DNA of 64,000 nt from assembly GCA_002421005.1 (NCBI GenBank), contig DIJC01000008.1, forward strand, positions 74,669-138,668, given 5' to 3'. The position numbers were made by a program, and so were the translations under genes. Numbering within the stretch: the first letter of the stretch is position 1; each line of letters starts with the position of its first letter. The DNA comes from Enterobacteriaceae bacterium UBA5654 (GTDB lineage Bacteria; Pseudomonadota; Gammaproteobacteria; Enterobacterales; Enterobacteriaceae). Below are positions 31,740 through 40,948 of this stretch, one piece after another. The notes under the pieces were generated by a model. The model was not told the origin of the DNA. It made no database searches and worked only from the letters and a program-made list of their open reading frames with translations.

Positions 31740-32160
31740 TGTTTGTCCTCCAGTATTTTTCATGGTTAATGATGCTGGGTTTGTTTTAGCGTTTTGAATG
31801 CGATTGATGCCAGGCTAAGACACTTTATTCCACGCACCTTCTGACCGTCATTCTGGCAATTTACAGTAATCTTTTGTCATTCAAGAATTGCAGCGGTGGA
31901 ATATCATGGCATTGGGTCAACTTCAAATTTTTATAGATCATATCAGAGAGCGAACATGATCATCATGCAGGCGCAGGCTAAAACCAGAGATCGTTTCCTC
32001 GCTCCTGACAGACAACGAATACCCACTTAATGGCTACTTTGTACCAGAAAGTGGGCTTTGCAAACGCAGGAGTGTGTTAATCATCAGGGAACGGCACATC
32101 TATGTTATCGAAACATAGAGAAATAATTATTTGGGAGCCGTTGCTTAAACCTGAATATCA
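31740..32160. other. Gene-free stretch
   Basis: 421 bases without a frame that has a start, ribosome site and plausible product. Short broken frames only; no repeats or RNA gene recognised. Confidence 0.5.
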
Positions 32161-32886
32161 TTACCAGGCAAGAGCACCACTTTCATTCGCGAAGAAACCG
32201 GTTGGCCCGCTATCTTCCAGTAATGCAAACTTTATTGCTATCTTTGCTGCCATTTCAGGAGATCTGTCGCCGTAATGATTCGTTGCATCTGTTGCAGTCA
32301 AGCCCGGGCAAATTGCATTTACCTTAATATTGCGTTCGGCGAGTTGCTTTGCATAACTGAGAGTTAAAGCATTCAGCGCCGCTTTTGATGCCTGATATGT
32401 TGGCATATACACGTCAGCATACATCCAGTCAGATTGGATACGTTTTGTAAAAGAAGAAAGAACAGAGGATACATTGACAATTCGCGGATGCTCAGACTTT
32501 TCAAGCAATGGAATCATCGCGTCCGTCAACGCAGCAGTGCCCACCACATTAGTTTCAAACGTCCTGGACAGTTTCTCTCTTAAGGGGATATCAGGATAGA
32601 AATCCAGACTGATACCCGCATTATTGACCAAAATATCCAGATGTCCGTATCTTTTATGGATAAGCGAAACAGGATTATCGATGGTTGTCTGACGGGTAGT
32701 ATCCAAATGAACTGCCTCTACAGAAATATTCTGTGTAAGGATACTATTGGCAATCTCATGCCCAGTCTGTAAGTTACGAGCGCCCAGCAGAATTTTGACG
32801 CCTTGTTGAGCAAGTCCCTGTGCTATTGCTCTTCCAATACCTCTGGTTGCGCCGCTAACGAGTGCGATGGGTTGATTATTATTCAT
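32161..32886 (-). CDS. Short-chain dehydrogenase/reductase
   Basis: 241 aa classical SDR: NAD(P)-binding GATRGIG (12-18), LVNNAG (86-91), catalytic Ser near 140 (VNVSS) and Y164-x-x-x-K168 (YQASK), then NAICPGLTATD. It is 34 bases downstream of the DoxX-like gene and probably co-transcribed from the TetR promoter. Substrate unknown. Confidence 0.85.
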   Translation of the reverse strand: MNNNQPIALVSGATRGIGRAIAQGLAQQGVKILLGARNLQTGHEIANSILTQNISVEAVHLDTTRQTTIDNPVSLIHKRYGHLDILVNNAGISLDFYPDIPLREKLSRTFETNVVGTAALTDAMIPLLEKSEHPRIVNVSSVLSSFTKRIQSDWMYADVYMPTYQASKAALNALTLSYAKQLAERNIKVNAICPGLTATDATNHYGDRSPEMAAKIAIKFALLEDSGPTGFFANESGALAW

Positions 32887-32919
32887 GATATCTCCATTTA
32901 GTTTTGCGTAATAAAATGC

Positions 32920-33276
32920 TCACGACTCTTTGGTCAATTTTTTTCGATGAAGATAAATAGATATAATTAATAATATCAGGACAATGGATGGTGCAATCAT
33001 ATGTGAATATTCACTGTGATAAACAACAGTAATAATGGCTGAAGACATAATACCTACAGCAATAATACTTCCGGCTAACCGACTGGCTTTCCTTAACATC
33101 AGGATGGCCGCCGCCAGTTCAAGGAATCCCGTTATAAAATGAAACCACTGTGGATAGCCCCATCTGGCGTAATCATCCATAATGGTTTTTGGCGCAATGA
33201 TATTACCAATTGCACCAATTATAAAAAACACGACTAAAGCATAAGCAAGCAACTGCTTTGCACTTATCTTACCCAT
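32920..33276 (-). CDS. DoxX-like membrane protein
   Basis: 118 aa with four hydrophobic helices. YPQWFHFITGFLELAAAILM is the characteristic second-helix motif of DoxX-like (PF13564) proteins. The start overlaps the tetR stop by eight bases. Together with an SDR and TetR regulator it may form an electrophile or redox stress module. Confidence 0.75.
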   Translation of the reverse strand: MGKISAKQLLAYALVVFFIIGAIGNIIAPKTIMDDYARWGYPQWFHFITGFLELAAAILMLRKASRLAGSIIAVGIMSSAIITVVYHSEYSHMIAPSIVLILLIISIYLHRKKLTKES

Positions 33277-33931
33277 TGTCCGTATCCTTAATTGTGGCTG
33301 ACAGGAATAGCATTACTCCCATAGTAACAGTGCTGTTATCTTGCTCTTCAGTGGTTAAATATCCGCCAGTTAACATCTGCATTTGTGTGGTTGCAGTAAC
33401 TGTATTAATGAACGCATAGGATAAAGCTGATGCATCAAGATCTTCACGCAGTTTGCCTTGATCCTGTTGGCGTTTGATCCATGTTTCAAGTATCTGCTTG
33501 GCATTATGATGACCAGCGAGCCAGATTGCGCGAGAAAGATGTGGGAAACGTTTACCTTCAGCAATCATAAGGCGGTGTAGTTCGAGCGTCCGGGGTTGTT
33601 TAATAATGCGAAGGAGTTCATGCCCGAATTTTTCCAATGTTGATCTAATGCATGTATCCGACAGGACCAATGATTCAAGAGGGGCCGCCAGCTTTTTGCA
33701 TTCTTCAGTTATAACTGCAGAAAATAGCCCCTCTTTACCGCCAAAATGTGAATAAATATTACGTCGTGATCCACCGACCTCCTGGATCAGGGTATCCATA
33801 GAGGCTGCTTCATATCCGTGTTCAAGAAAGAGCTTTGTTGCTGAGTCGGTAAGCTTTTTGAGGCGTTCCTTTCCTTTAGGGCCCAATGCTTGTCCTGGGG
33901 AAATTGAGCGTAATGTTTCGATTTTTCTCAT
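33269..33931 (-). CDS. TetR/AcrR-family regulator
   Basis: 220 aa. N-terminal helix-turn-helix TKLFLEHGYEAASMDTLIQE followed by VGGSRRNIYSHFGGKEGLFS, the standard TetR pattern; the C-terminal ligand domain is divergent. First gene of a three-gene operon. A good palindrome lies 26 bases upstream, so it probably represses its own operon. Confidence 0.9.
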   Translation of the reverse strand: MRKIETLRSISPGQALGPKGKERLKKLTDSATKLFLEHGYEAASMDTLIQEVGGSRRNIYSHFGGKEGLFSAVITEECKKLAAPLESLVLSDTCIRSTLEKFGHELLRIIKQPRTLELHRLMIAEGKRFPHLSRAIWLAGHHNAKQILETWIKRQQDQGKLREDLDASALSYAFINTVTATTQMQMLTGGYLTTEEQDNSTVTMGVMLFLSATIKDTDNG

Positions 33932-33956
33932 AAATGAACATAACCTTTATGATTAA

Positions 33957-33979
33957 TGGTACGGTAACATACCATACCA
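33957..33979. promoter_or_regulatory. Probable TetR operator
   Basis: TGGTACGG, seven-base spacer, CCATACCA: 7 of 8 positions are complementary, directly upstream of the tetR start. Confidence 0.6.
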
Positions 33980-34309
33980 AAATTCCTTTTAATGAGTAAA
34001 GTGAAAGAAGCAATGTCTGTTTAACGCGACTATGCTGGGGGCGATCCTTCCAGTGACGTCTAAGTAGTTTTGTGAGGGATGGGATACGTCTGGCTTTCTT
34101 TGCTGACAAGAGGTGCAAGGCTTCAATATTCTTCAGTCCATACCCTCAATGGATTCTCGCTGTCTGCCCCTGCGCAAGCTCATCAAACAACTTTAGCTAT
34201 CCCACCGCCTGATGAAGAAGTCACCAGGCATGCCCTCTGCCTTGTTATAACGGAGGCCGTCCCGCCAGATAGCATCCAGCCAGCGCCTGGCGGGCTGGTG
34301 TAAAAGCTA

Positions 34310-34516
34310 TTACCTCATTCCACCCATAATGAAACCGCCATCCACCATAATTTCCTGTCCTGTAACATAACTGGCATCATCAGAAAGTAGCCACGCAACT
34401 GTCCCTGAAATGTCATCAGGTACACCATTGCGTCGTAATAATGAATGTGAAGCGAGCGCGTTGGCGATATCTTCAGGTAGCTCTGATGCTACCATCGGGG
34501 TAAGATCGAGGCGCAC
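34310..34516 (-). pseudogene. C-terminal remnant of an SDR gene
   Basis: The frame encodes LRRNGVPDDISGTVAWLLSD then DASYVTGQEIMVDGGF, the last 50-60 residues of a classical SDR, with no nucleotide-binding half. Upstream (34517-34887) no continuing frame is found. A relic, distinct from the two intact SDR genes nearby. Confidence 0.7.
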
Positions 34517-34887
34517 AGCTAAACCTCGACAACAGACTTTCGTGCTGGCTCAGAACGTTGACAATGAAATATGCAGCACATCGAGGCCAACGTCATACGC
34601 TGCATGGAAAATAAAGGCTCCCAGATTTACAGCTTTGAATAATGCGGGCCGCTAAAAACCAGGCGGTCTGTGCCTTAATTAAAATGCGCACTCCCACCTG
34701 TTAATATCAACAGGAGTAAGTCAGGCATATTCCAGCCTTCAGGTTAACGTCCTCTTTGAATATTCCCGATTCGCAACAGGGATATCGACACGCGCAACGC
34801 CTGTATTCCCCCACCGCCCCAAAAATCCCTCCTATAATAATCTGTAAACACTCACTATTTTCATTCCAACCGATAAGGATCTTCCTG

Positions 34888-35592
34888 ATGTCATCAGAAA
34901 AAGTGGCTGTCATTATCGCCGGGGGTAGCGGCATGGGGGCGGCGGCCGCGCGTCGTCTGGCGCAGGACGGGTTTAAGATCGCTATCCTCTCCTCCTCCGG
35001 TAAAGGCGAGGCGCTGGCGCAGGAACTGGGCGGCTTTGGCGTCACCGGGTCGAACGAGTCCAGTGCGGATTTGCAGCGGCTGGTCAATGGCGCGGTAGAG
35101 CGCTGGGGACGGATCGATGTGCTGGTGAACAGCGCCGGGCACGGGCCGCGCAAGCCGCTGCTGGAGCTGACCGATGAAGAGTGGCACAAGGGCATCGATG
35201 TCTATCTGCTGAACGTGATCCGTGCCGTGCGTCTGGTCACGCCGATCATGCAAAAACAAAAATCCGGCGCGATTATTAATATCTCCAGCGCCTGGACCTT
35301 TGAGCCAACCTCGCTGTTTCCGACCTCCGCCGTGGCGCGCGCGGGGCTGGCTTCGTTTGTGAAGCTGTATGCCGATACCTATGCCGCCGACAATATCCGC
35401 ATTAATAACGTGCTGCCAGGCTGGATCGACAGTCTGCCGGGCACCGAAGAGCGTCGGGAGAGCGTGCCGCTGGGCCGCTATGGCCGGGCGGAAGAGGTTG
35501 CCGCGACGATCGCGTTCCTCGCCTCCGAGGGGGCGGCGTATATCACTAACCAGAGTATCCGCGTTGACGGCGGCCTGACGCGCGCGGTGTAA
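34888..35592 (+). CDS. SDR-family oxidoreductase with altered catalytic motif
   Basis: 234 aa from the ATG at 34888 (AAGGA eight bases upstream). Cofactor site IIAGGSGMG, LVNSAGHGP, SSAWTF for the Ser region and C-terminal SIRVDGGLTRAV are typical. The expected YxxxK is not present: the aligned region reads FPTSAVARAGL. Either another residue takes the role or the enzyme acts differently. A monocistronic gene followed by a secreted protein gene. Confidence 0.8.
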   Translation: MSSEKVAVIIAGGSGMGAAAARRLAQDGFKIAILSSSGKGEALAQELGGFGVTGSNESSADLQRLVNGAVERWGRIDVLVNSAGHGPRKPLLELTDEEWHKGIDVYLLNVIRAVRLVTPIMQKQKSGAIINISSAWTFEPTSLFPTSAVARAGLASFVKLYADTYAADNIRINNVLPGWIDSLPGTEERRESVPLGRYGRAEEVAATIAFLASEGAAYITNQSIRVDGGLTRAV

Positions 35593-35613
35593 AACGCGAT
35601 GAGGAATCAACCG

Positions 35614-35934
35614 ATGCTAAAAAGTCTGCTTCTGCTGACTGCCGCGCTGACCTTCAGTTCTGCCACCCTTGCCAGTTCAGATGAGGCGTGGGCGGAGGAT
35701 GCCAAAGCGATGAAGGCGGCGTGCCTGAAGGCCAGCCAGCTTAAGAACCCGACGGTAATCAGTGAGATCATGATGTTTGATGATAGCGTGGGCTACTCCG
35801 CGCTGGCGATCGGCGGGCGCTATCCGCAGCCGCAGATGAAAAAAAAGCGCGGGCGTGAGCTGTGCCTGTGGCATCGCGCGTCGAAAAAGACGCAGATCGC
35901 TGAAGCCGATACGTTATTGAATCTTAAACGCTAA
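35614..35934 (+). CDS. Small secreted protein, unknown
   Basis: 106 aa with a signal peptide MLKSLLLLTAALTFSSATLA and likely cleavage before SSDEAW. Mature part has two Cys and a basic C-terminus. The ATG at 35614 has GAGGA eight bases upstream; 35599 is an in-frame alternative. Twenty-one bases after the SDR, so possibly co-transcribed. Periplasmic; function unknown. Confidence 0.7.
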   Translation: MLKSLLLLTAALTFSSATLASSDEAWAEDAKAMKAACLKASQLKNPTVISEIMMFDDSVGYSALAIGGRYPQPQMKKKRGRELCLWHRASKKTQIAEADTLLNLKR

Positions 35935-36070
35935 TCCCCGGCGGAGTCTCACCAGCGAGGCTCCGCTTATCCCGCCGCGTAAACTCTCGCCAGATGTTAT
36001 AAATCTGTAACAAATATTTTCTACCATAGCCGCATCTTGTGTCTTTATTGCAAATCGACAGGAAGCCGCT

Positions 36071-38044
36071 ATGAGCAGACCGTTAAAATCCGTATTCAAA
36101 CAAGAACACAGTGAAGAGATCAGTAACCCCAGCGCTAACCCGGCGTTCTCAGAAGTCGCCAGCGCGTTCCTCTCCCGCCGCCGTTTTTTGCAGATGGGTG
36201 CGGTGGCCGGTGCCGCCGTCTCGTTCCCGGCGCTTCTGCACCCGGAAAATGCCTTCGCCGCGTTGACCCGCCCTTCCCCACTGGCAAAAGCGGTGTCGCT
36301 GGGATTTACCAGTATTCCGCTATCAACCGACGATACCGTGATCGTGCCGGAAGGCTATATTGCGCGCCCCTTCTACCGCTGGGGTGATGCTGTCGGGCTG
36401 AAAGGCAATCTGCCGGCGTTTAAAGCGGATGCCAGCAATACCACCGAAGAGCAGGCCGCGCAGGCGGGAATGCATCATGACGGAATGGCCTGGTTCAGCC
36501 TGCCGCGCGAGGAAGATAATCCCGCGCACGGCCTGCTGGCGCTGAATCATGAATATATTGATAACGGGATGCTGTTCAAAGACGGCGTGGCTAACTGGAG
36601 TCGGGATAAAGCCCTCAAAGGACAGAACGCGATGGGCGTATCGGTGATTGAGGTGAAAAAAACCGGCAGCGACTGGCAGGTGGTGCGCCCTTCCCGCTAT
36701 GCCCGGCGGATCACCGTTAATACACCGATTCAGTTAACCGGCCCGGCGCGTCATCAGGATCTGATGAAAACCGCCGCCGACCCGCAGGGAGAAACGGTGC
36801 TCGGCACCATGCAGAACTGCGCTAACGGTTTTACACCGTGGGGAACCTACCTCACCTGCGAAGAAAACTGGTCCGATATTTTTGTGAAAAAAGCGGAGCG
36901 CAACGCGCTGGAAAAACGCTACGGCATAAGCGACAGCGATGCTTCCTACCGCTGGAATGAAGTGGATGAGCGTTTCAGCGTCGATAAAACGCCGAACGAA
37001 CCCAACCGCTTTGGCTGGGTGGTGGAGATCGACCCTTACGATCCCACCTCCACCCCGCGTAAACACACCGCGCTGGGCCGCTTTAAACACGAGGGCGCGG
37101 CAGTGACACTGGCGGCCGATCGGCGCGTGGTGGTGTATATGGGCGACGATCAGAAGTTCGAGTACATCTATAAATTCATTTCGAATGAAAAATATGCCGC
37201 CGGTAATCGCGAAACCGGGATGCAGCTGCTGGAGTCCGGCACGCTGTATGTCGCAAAGTTCAATGAAGACGGTAGCGGTGAATGGCTACCGCTGGTGTTT
37301 GGTGAGAACGGGCTGGATCAGAGTAAAGGCTTTGAGAATCAGGGCGATCTGCTGATCAAAACCCGTCTGGCTGCCGATGCGGTGGGTGCCACTAAAATGG
37401 ACCGGCCGGAATGGATCGCCGTCGATCCGCACAGCGCGGGCAGCGTCTACTGCACACTGACCAACAACAGCGATCGCGGGATGGAAGGCAAAGCGCCGAC
37501 GGATGCCGCCAACCCGCGCGCCGCCAATTTGTTCGGCCATATCATGCACTGGAATGAAGAAAACGGCGATCCGGCAGCCACGCGCTTCAAATGGGATATC
37601 CTGGTGCTGGCCGGTCGCACCGACAGTACCGATGCCAAAGCCAAAGGCTCGATGCAGGGCGCGGAGTTTGGCAGCCCGGACGGATTATCATTCGACCATC
37701 GTGGCGTGCTGTGGATCCAGACCGACGTCTCTTCCAGCACTATCAACCAGAAAGATTACGCCGGAATGGGCAATAACCAGATGGTGGCAACCATTCCTGG
37801 TACCAATGAATACCGCCGTTTCCTGACCGGACCGCGCGGCTGCGAGATCACCGGCATTGCCTTCACCCCGGATAACCGCACGCTGTTTATTAATATTCAG
37901 CATCCCGGCGAAGGCGGCGAGGACGTAACCGATCCGGCAAATCCACGCGCGGTATCAAACTGGCCGGATGCCAACCCTGACGGTCGCCCGCGCTCGTCAA
38001 CGGTGGTGATCACCCGCGCCGATGGCGGTGTGATTGGGTTGTAG
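36071..38044 (+). CDS. PhoX-family (DUF839) Tat-exported phosphatase
   Basis: 657 aa. The N-terminus has a twin-arginine signal: LSRRRFLQMGAVAGAAVSFP, with cleavage near AFA. The body has the PhoX repeats: NHEYIDNGMLF, GTYLTCEENWSD, GRFKHEGAAV and a C-terminal FINIQHPGEGG. Family members are calcium/iron phosphatases, so the Tat route (folded export with cofactor) fits. Monocistronic. Whether it is a true alkaline phosphatase here is inference. Confidence 0.85.
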   Translation: MSRPLKSVFKQEHSEEISNPSANPAFSEVASAFLSRRRFLQMGAVAGAAVSFPALLHPENAFAALTRPSPLAKAVSLGFTSIPLSTDDTVIVPEGYIARPFYRWGDAVGLKGNLPAFKADASNTTEEQAAQAGMHHDGMAWFSLPREEDNPAHGLLALNHEYIDNGMLFKDGVANWSRDKALKGQNAMGVSVIEVKKTGSDWQVVRPSRYARRITVNTPIQLTGPARHQDLMKTAADPQGETVLGTMQNCANGFTPWGTYLTCEENWSDIFVKKAERNALEKRYGISDSDASYRWNEVDERFSVDKTPNEPNRFGWVVEIDPYDPTSTPRKHTALGRFKHEGAAVTLAADRRVVVYMGDDQKFEYIYKFISNEKYAAGNRETGMQLLESGTLYVAKFNEDGSGEWLPLVFGENGLDQSKGFENQGDLLIKTRLAADAVGATKMDRPEWIAVDPHSAGSVYCTLTNNSDRGMEGKAPTDAANPRAANLFGHIMHWNEENGDPAATRFKWDILVLAGRTDSTDAKAKGSMQGAEFGSPDGLSFDHRGVLWIQTDVSSSTINQKDYAGMGNNQMVATIPGTNEYRRFLTGPRGCEITGIAFTPDNRTLFINIQHPGEGGEDVTDPANPRAVSNWPDANPDGRPRSSTVVITRADGGVIGL

Positions 38045-38199
38045 GTCCGATGCGGTTTTTTTCTCGGGGAGGAGGAACCGACCGGAGACAGGCTGAGCGA
38101 CTTTCCTCTAACAGGTAACAGGGAAACGCCATTTTCCCCCTCTCCTGAAGGAACTCATGCTGATCAGCCAGGGCACAACACCCCGAACCGCAAAAACAA

Positions 38200-38227
38200 A
38201 TATGGCCCCGACGCAGCGGGGCCATAT
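38200..38227. terminator. Strong hairpin after phoX-like gene
   Basis: ATATGGCCCC and GGGGCCATAT, perfect ten-base arms with an eight-base loop, about 155 bases after the stop codon and before the converging kbp gene. No T tract. Confidence 0.5.
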
Positions 38228-38310
38228 CATACTCGTCATAATTCAGGTCGCAGGTACGTTGGCTTTCCTGCAAGCCGAATCAGTGTAGACGGGCATTTAA
38301 CCGGCTAATT

Positions 38311-38751
38311 TTATTGCGGAATACGCAGTACCTGACCCGGGTAAATTTTTTCCGGGCTTTTCAGCATCGGTTTATTGGCTTCAAAAATCTTATTGTACTG
38401 GTTGGCGTCACCATAAACCTGTTTAGAAATGGCACTTAGGGTATCGCCGGATTTTACGGTGTAGAATTTGCTTTCCTGCGCCGGAGCGGAGGTTTTGACC
38501 TGATCGTCAACGCTGGCGATCCCGGCAATGTTCCCCACGGCCACCAGCAGCTTCTCTTTCGCTTCCTGGCTCAGGCCGTCGCCGGTCACGGTCGCTTTGC
38601 CATCGGCAATCTGCACATTAATTTTATCGGCATCCGGGATCCCGGTTTTGCTCAGGTGTTCCTGCACTTTTTTTGCCTGATCGTCATGATGACCCGATAC
38701 CGCATCCCAGAGTTTCTCGCCAGCATCTTTTACAAAATTAAACAGTCCCAT
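38311..38751 (-). CDS. kbp: K+-binding protein Kbp (YgaU), BON + LysM
   Basis: 146 aa (E. coli YgaU 149). BON domain in the middle (INVQIADGKATVTGDGLSQE) and a C-terminal LysM (FYTVKSGDTLSAISKQVYGD then KIYPGQVLRIPQ). The ATG at 38751 has GAGG five bases upstream. Cytoplasmic potassium sensor/binding protein induced by osmotic stress in E. coli. Confidence 0.92.
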   Translation of the reverse strand: MGLFNFVKDAGEKLWDAVSGHHDDQAKKVQEHLSKTGIPDADKINVQIADGKATVTGDGLSQEAKEKLLVAVGNIAGIASVDDQVKTSAPAQESKFYTVKSGDTLSAISKQVYGDANQYNKIFEANKPMLKSPEKIYPGQVLRIPQ

Positions 38752-38942
38752 TTTTACCTCGTTATATGCAGTGAATACGATCAAAGTGTAGCAGACGATA
38801 TTTATTTATCGGCGCTGATACCGTTGTGATTTAAAGTTATAATTGGCTTTATCCGATTTTTTATCAGTTTATTCTTATAAAGAAGAATATATCCAATACG
38901 TAAAGCATGAGGTGCGGCAACATTATTTGCCGCCGCGCCCGG

Positions 38943-39338
38943 CTATTTTTCCAGATGGCTTACGCGTACTATTGCGGGTTTCTGTTTTTTATCCAGGCTG
39001 CCGCTTAGCGTCAACAGATGATCCGGTTTGACCTCGCGCCCGTCAAATACGCTGGGCGGAATTTGCACGTCTATCTCGCCACTTTTATCACGGAACAGGA
39101 AGCGATCTTCACCGGTCTTTTTCACCAGATTACCCCGGAAAGAAACCGATGCGCCGTCATGCATCTCTTTCGCTTTTTCAATGGTTGAAATACGGGCATC
39201 TTCCACTCCCCGGTAGCCGTCATCGATGGCGTGCGGCGGCGGCGGTGCGTCACCCGGTTTCAGGCCACCCTTTTCCTCAGCATGAGCGCCCACGCTCAGC
39301 AGCGAGCCGAGAAGAATTAAGATCGCTTTTTTATTCAT
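38943..39338 (-). CDS. ydeI: YdeI/OmdA-like BOF (OB-fold) periplasmic protein
   Basis: 131 aa with signal peptide (MNKKAILILLGSLLSVGAHA). The BOF domain follows: AKEMHDGASVSFRGNLVKKT then FLFRDKSGEIDVQIPP. Related proteins (YgiW, YdeI, VisP) are small stress-linked periplasmic OB-fold proteins. It is divergent from the CinA-like gene. Confidence 0.75.
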   Translation of the reverse strand: MNKKAILILLGSLLSVGAHAEEKGGLKPGDAPPPPHAIDDGYRGVEDARISTIEKAKEMHDGASVSFRGNLVKKTGEDRFLFRDKSGEIDVQIPPSVFDGREVKPDHLLTLSGSLDKKQKPAIVRVSHLEK

Positions 39339-39528
39339 CCGAGCCTCTCCGGTTACAGGTCTTGAGAATTAAGCCTGGCAGCCAACCGTCATTCTTGCAA
39401 CATGCGGCCTGCCCCGGCAGTTCAACGAAGCGGCAAAGCGTTTTTTATTCCTCCGGGCCTCTGCTGAACTATATTTATCCATAGCTTATGGCTTAATCTG
39501 AATTTAACCGGGAACAATGAAGGTTATA

Positions 39529-40065
39529 ATGAATAATTCCGTAAACACCCCTGACACTGCACAAAATGATGTTTTCCAGCTTAGCGTGGAGCAAATCGCC
39601 GACCGCCTGGGAAATCTGCTTAGCCAAAAAAAATTACGCCTGACCACCGCCGAATCCTGTACCGGGGGGCAAATTGCCACCACGCTTTGCGCCGCTGAAG
39701 ATACCCCGGAATTTTACGGCTGCGGTTTTGTCACCTTTACCGACGAAGCAAAAATAAAATTGCTGCATGTGCGCCCGCAAACGCTGGCGGAACATACTGC
39801 GGTCAGTCAACAAACGGTTGAGGAAATGGCGCTGGGAGCCAGGAAAATCTCCGGCGAAGAGTTGGCGGTTTCCGTCAGCGGTTACGCCGGGCCGGAAGAT
39901 GGCCCTGACGGCACGCCCGCCGGTTTTATCTGGTTTGCCTGGTCAGTGCTCGACCAGCCGGTATTCAGCGAATCGCATCAGTTTAGCGGGGAATGTGAAG
40001 AGGTCATTCATGAGGCAGTGAAATTTGCCTTAGCTCGCCTGCTGGTGCAACTGGAGGCGCGCTAA
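39529..40065 (+). CDS. ydeJ: CinA C-terminal-like protein (YdeJ/PncC family)
   Basis: 178 aa from the ATG at 39529 (AAGG five bases upstream; an ATG at 39517 adds four residues). The motif TTAESCTGGQIATTLCAAED and later VSGYAGPEDGPDGTPAGFIW identify the CinA C-terminal (NMN deamidase) family. It is the YdeJ-type paralogue, which in E. coli lies beside ydeI elsewhere on the chromosome. Catalytic activity not established. Confidence 0.8.
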   Translation: MNNSVNTPDTAQNDVFQLSVEQIADRLGNLLSQKKLRLTTAESCTGGQIATTLCAAEDTPEFYGCGFVTFTDEAKIKLLHVRPQTLAEHTAVSQQTVEEMALGARKISGEELAVSVSGYAGPEDGPDGTPAGFIWFAWSVLDQPVFSESHQFSGECEEVIHEAVKFALARLLVQLEAR

Positions 40066-40072
40066 GGGAAAC

Positions 40073-40096
40073 TCTCCGGGAAAGCCCCCGGAGAGC
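40073..40096. terminator. Hairpin between converging ydeJ-like and yqaE
   Basis: CTCTCCGGG and a following CCCGGAGAG form a strong stem between the two stop codons. Confidence 0.65.
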
Positions 40097-40101
40097 CAAT
40101 A

Positions 40102-40260
40102 TTAGTTACGTGTCTGTACCCAGAAAGCGTGAATAAGACCCGGAATATAACCCAGCAGCGTCAGGATGATATTGAGCAGGAAGGCCCAGCCAAAACCTTT
40201 GCCAATCAGCACGCCCAACGGGGGAAGAATAATCGTAATCACTACGCGCCAGAAACCCAT
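40102..40260 (-). CDS. yqaE: YqaE, Pmp3-family small membrane protein
   Basis: 52 aa, MGFWRVVITIILPPLGVLIG then KGFGWAFLLNIILTLLGYIP. Two transmembrane helices and the PPLGV and LTLLGYIPGLIHA signatures of the Pmp3/UPF0057 family, involved in membrane potential and stress. GGGAG lies five bases before the ATG. Its place near kbp matches E. coli. Confidence 0.92.
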   Translation of the reverse strand: MGFWRVVITIILPPLGVLIGKGFGWAFLLNIILTLLGYIPGLIHAFWVQTRN

Positions 40261-40428
40261 AAATACTCCCTATAAAAAGTAGATCATTGTAAAAAAAGAG
40301 ATTTGTCTCTAAGAGTAGACAGTGTAGTCAAAGCCGCCAGCAGCGCTTCGTCTTTTTACCCTCTTTTACCTTCCTGACTTTCCTGTGCTAATGTTTACAC
40401 GGATATAAAGCAAAAATGGAGAGTAAGT

Positions 40429-40608
40429 ATGTTCTCAATCGGCGATATTGTTCAGCCGCGCATTGGCGGACAAAAATTAAAAGTGATTGAAGTTCACGAA
40501 GACCAGATTGTTGCCGTCCCGGCCAGTAATGAGCAGGGTAGTAAGGTAACGCTGAAGGCCGCTGACGTTGTACTTTATACAGAAGACGGTGATTTTGGCG
40601 TATGCTGA
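40429..40608 (+). CDS. YodC-like DUF2158 protein
   Basis: 59 aa, MFSIGDIVQPRIGGQKLKVI then ADVVLYTEDGDFGVC. A small SH3-like beta barrel with the SIGDIVQ-x-GG-x-M/L-V pattern of DUF2158/YodC. GGAGAG lies eight bases before the ATG. Function unknown. Confidence 0.7.
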   Translation: MFSIGDIVQPRIGGQKLKVIEVHEDQIVAVPASNEQGSKVTLKAADVVLYTEDGDFGVC

Positions 40609-40639
40609 AAACCAGCAGGAACCTGCCCGCATGACGTAT

Positions 40640-40948
40640 TCATGCATTCCCTCCCCGCTCTGTTGTTGCTCCCTTTACAGCGCACGCTGACCGTCGCTGC
40701 ACCCTGAAGGTACTGACTGGTAGTTCCGGGTGCACAGACAGGGACTCATTCAATAACGCGCCGATTTCCGCCCCCAGCGCCAGATCGTCTACCTGACCAA
40801 AATATTGCTGGCGCACATGCCTTGCGGAGAATGTGACGTTAATTTGTCGTGAATTTGAGGAACCCGGCAGGCCCGCCCCCGGCGGCACCGACCGTTTACG
40901 GCGGCTGAAACGTCCCCGCCGCCGTTTTTTCATGCAGTTTGCCTGCAT
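40640..40948 (-). CDS. Doubtful ORF, unrecognised
   Basis: 102 codons; the N-terminus is highly basic (MKKRRRGRFSRRKRS) and the middle more protein-like (YFGQVDDLALGAEIGALLNE). CGGA lies five bases before the ATG. It occupies the place where E. coli has ygaV, ygaP and stpA, none of which is here. May be a species-specific gene or a relic. Confidence 0.25.
   Translation of the reverse strand: MQANCMKKRRRGRFSRRKRSVPPGAGLPGSSNSRQINVTFSARHVRQQYFGQVDDLALGAEIGALLNESLSVHPELPVSTFRVQRRSACAVKGATTERGGNA

Noticed and set aside
34079..34303. 74-codon plus-strand frame
   Set aside because: No ribosome site, unusual composition, lies in a degraded region next to an SDR remnant.
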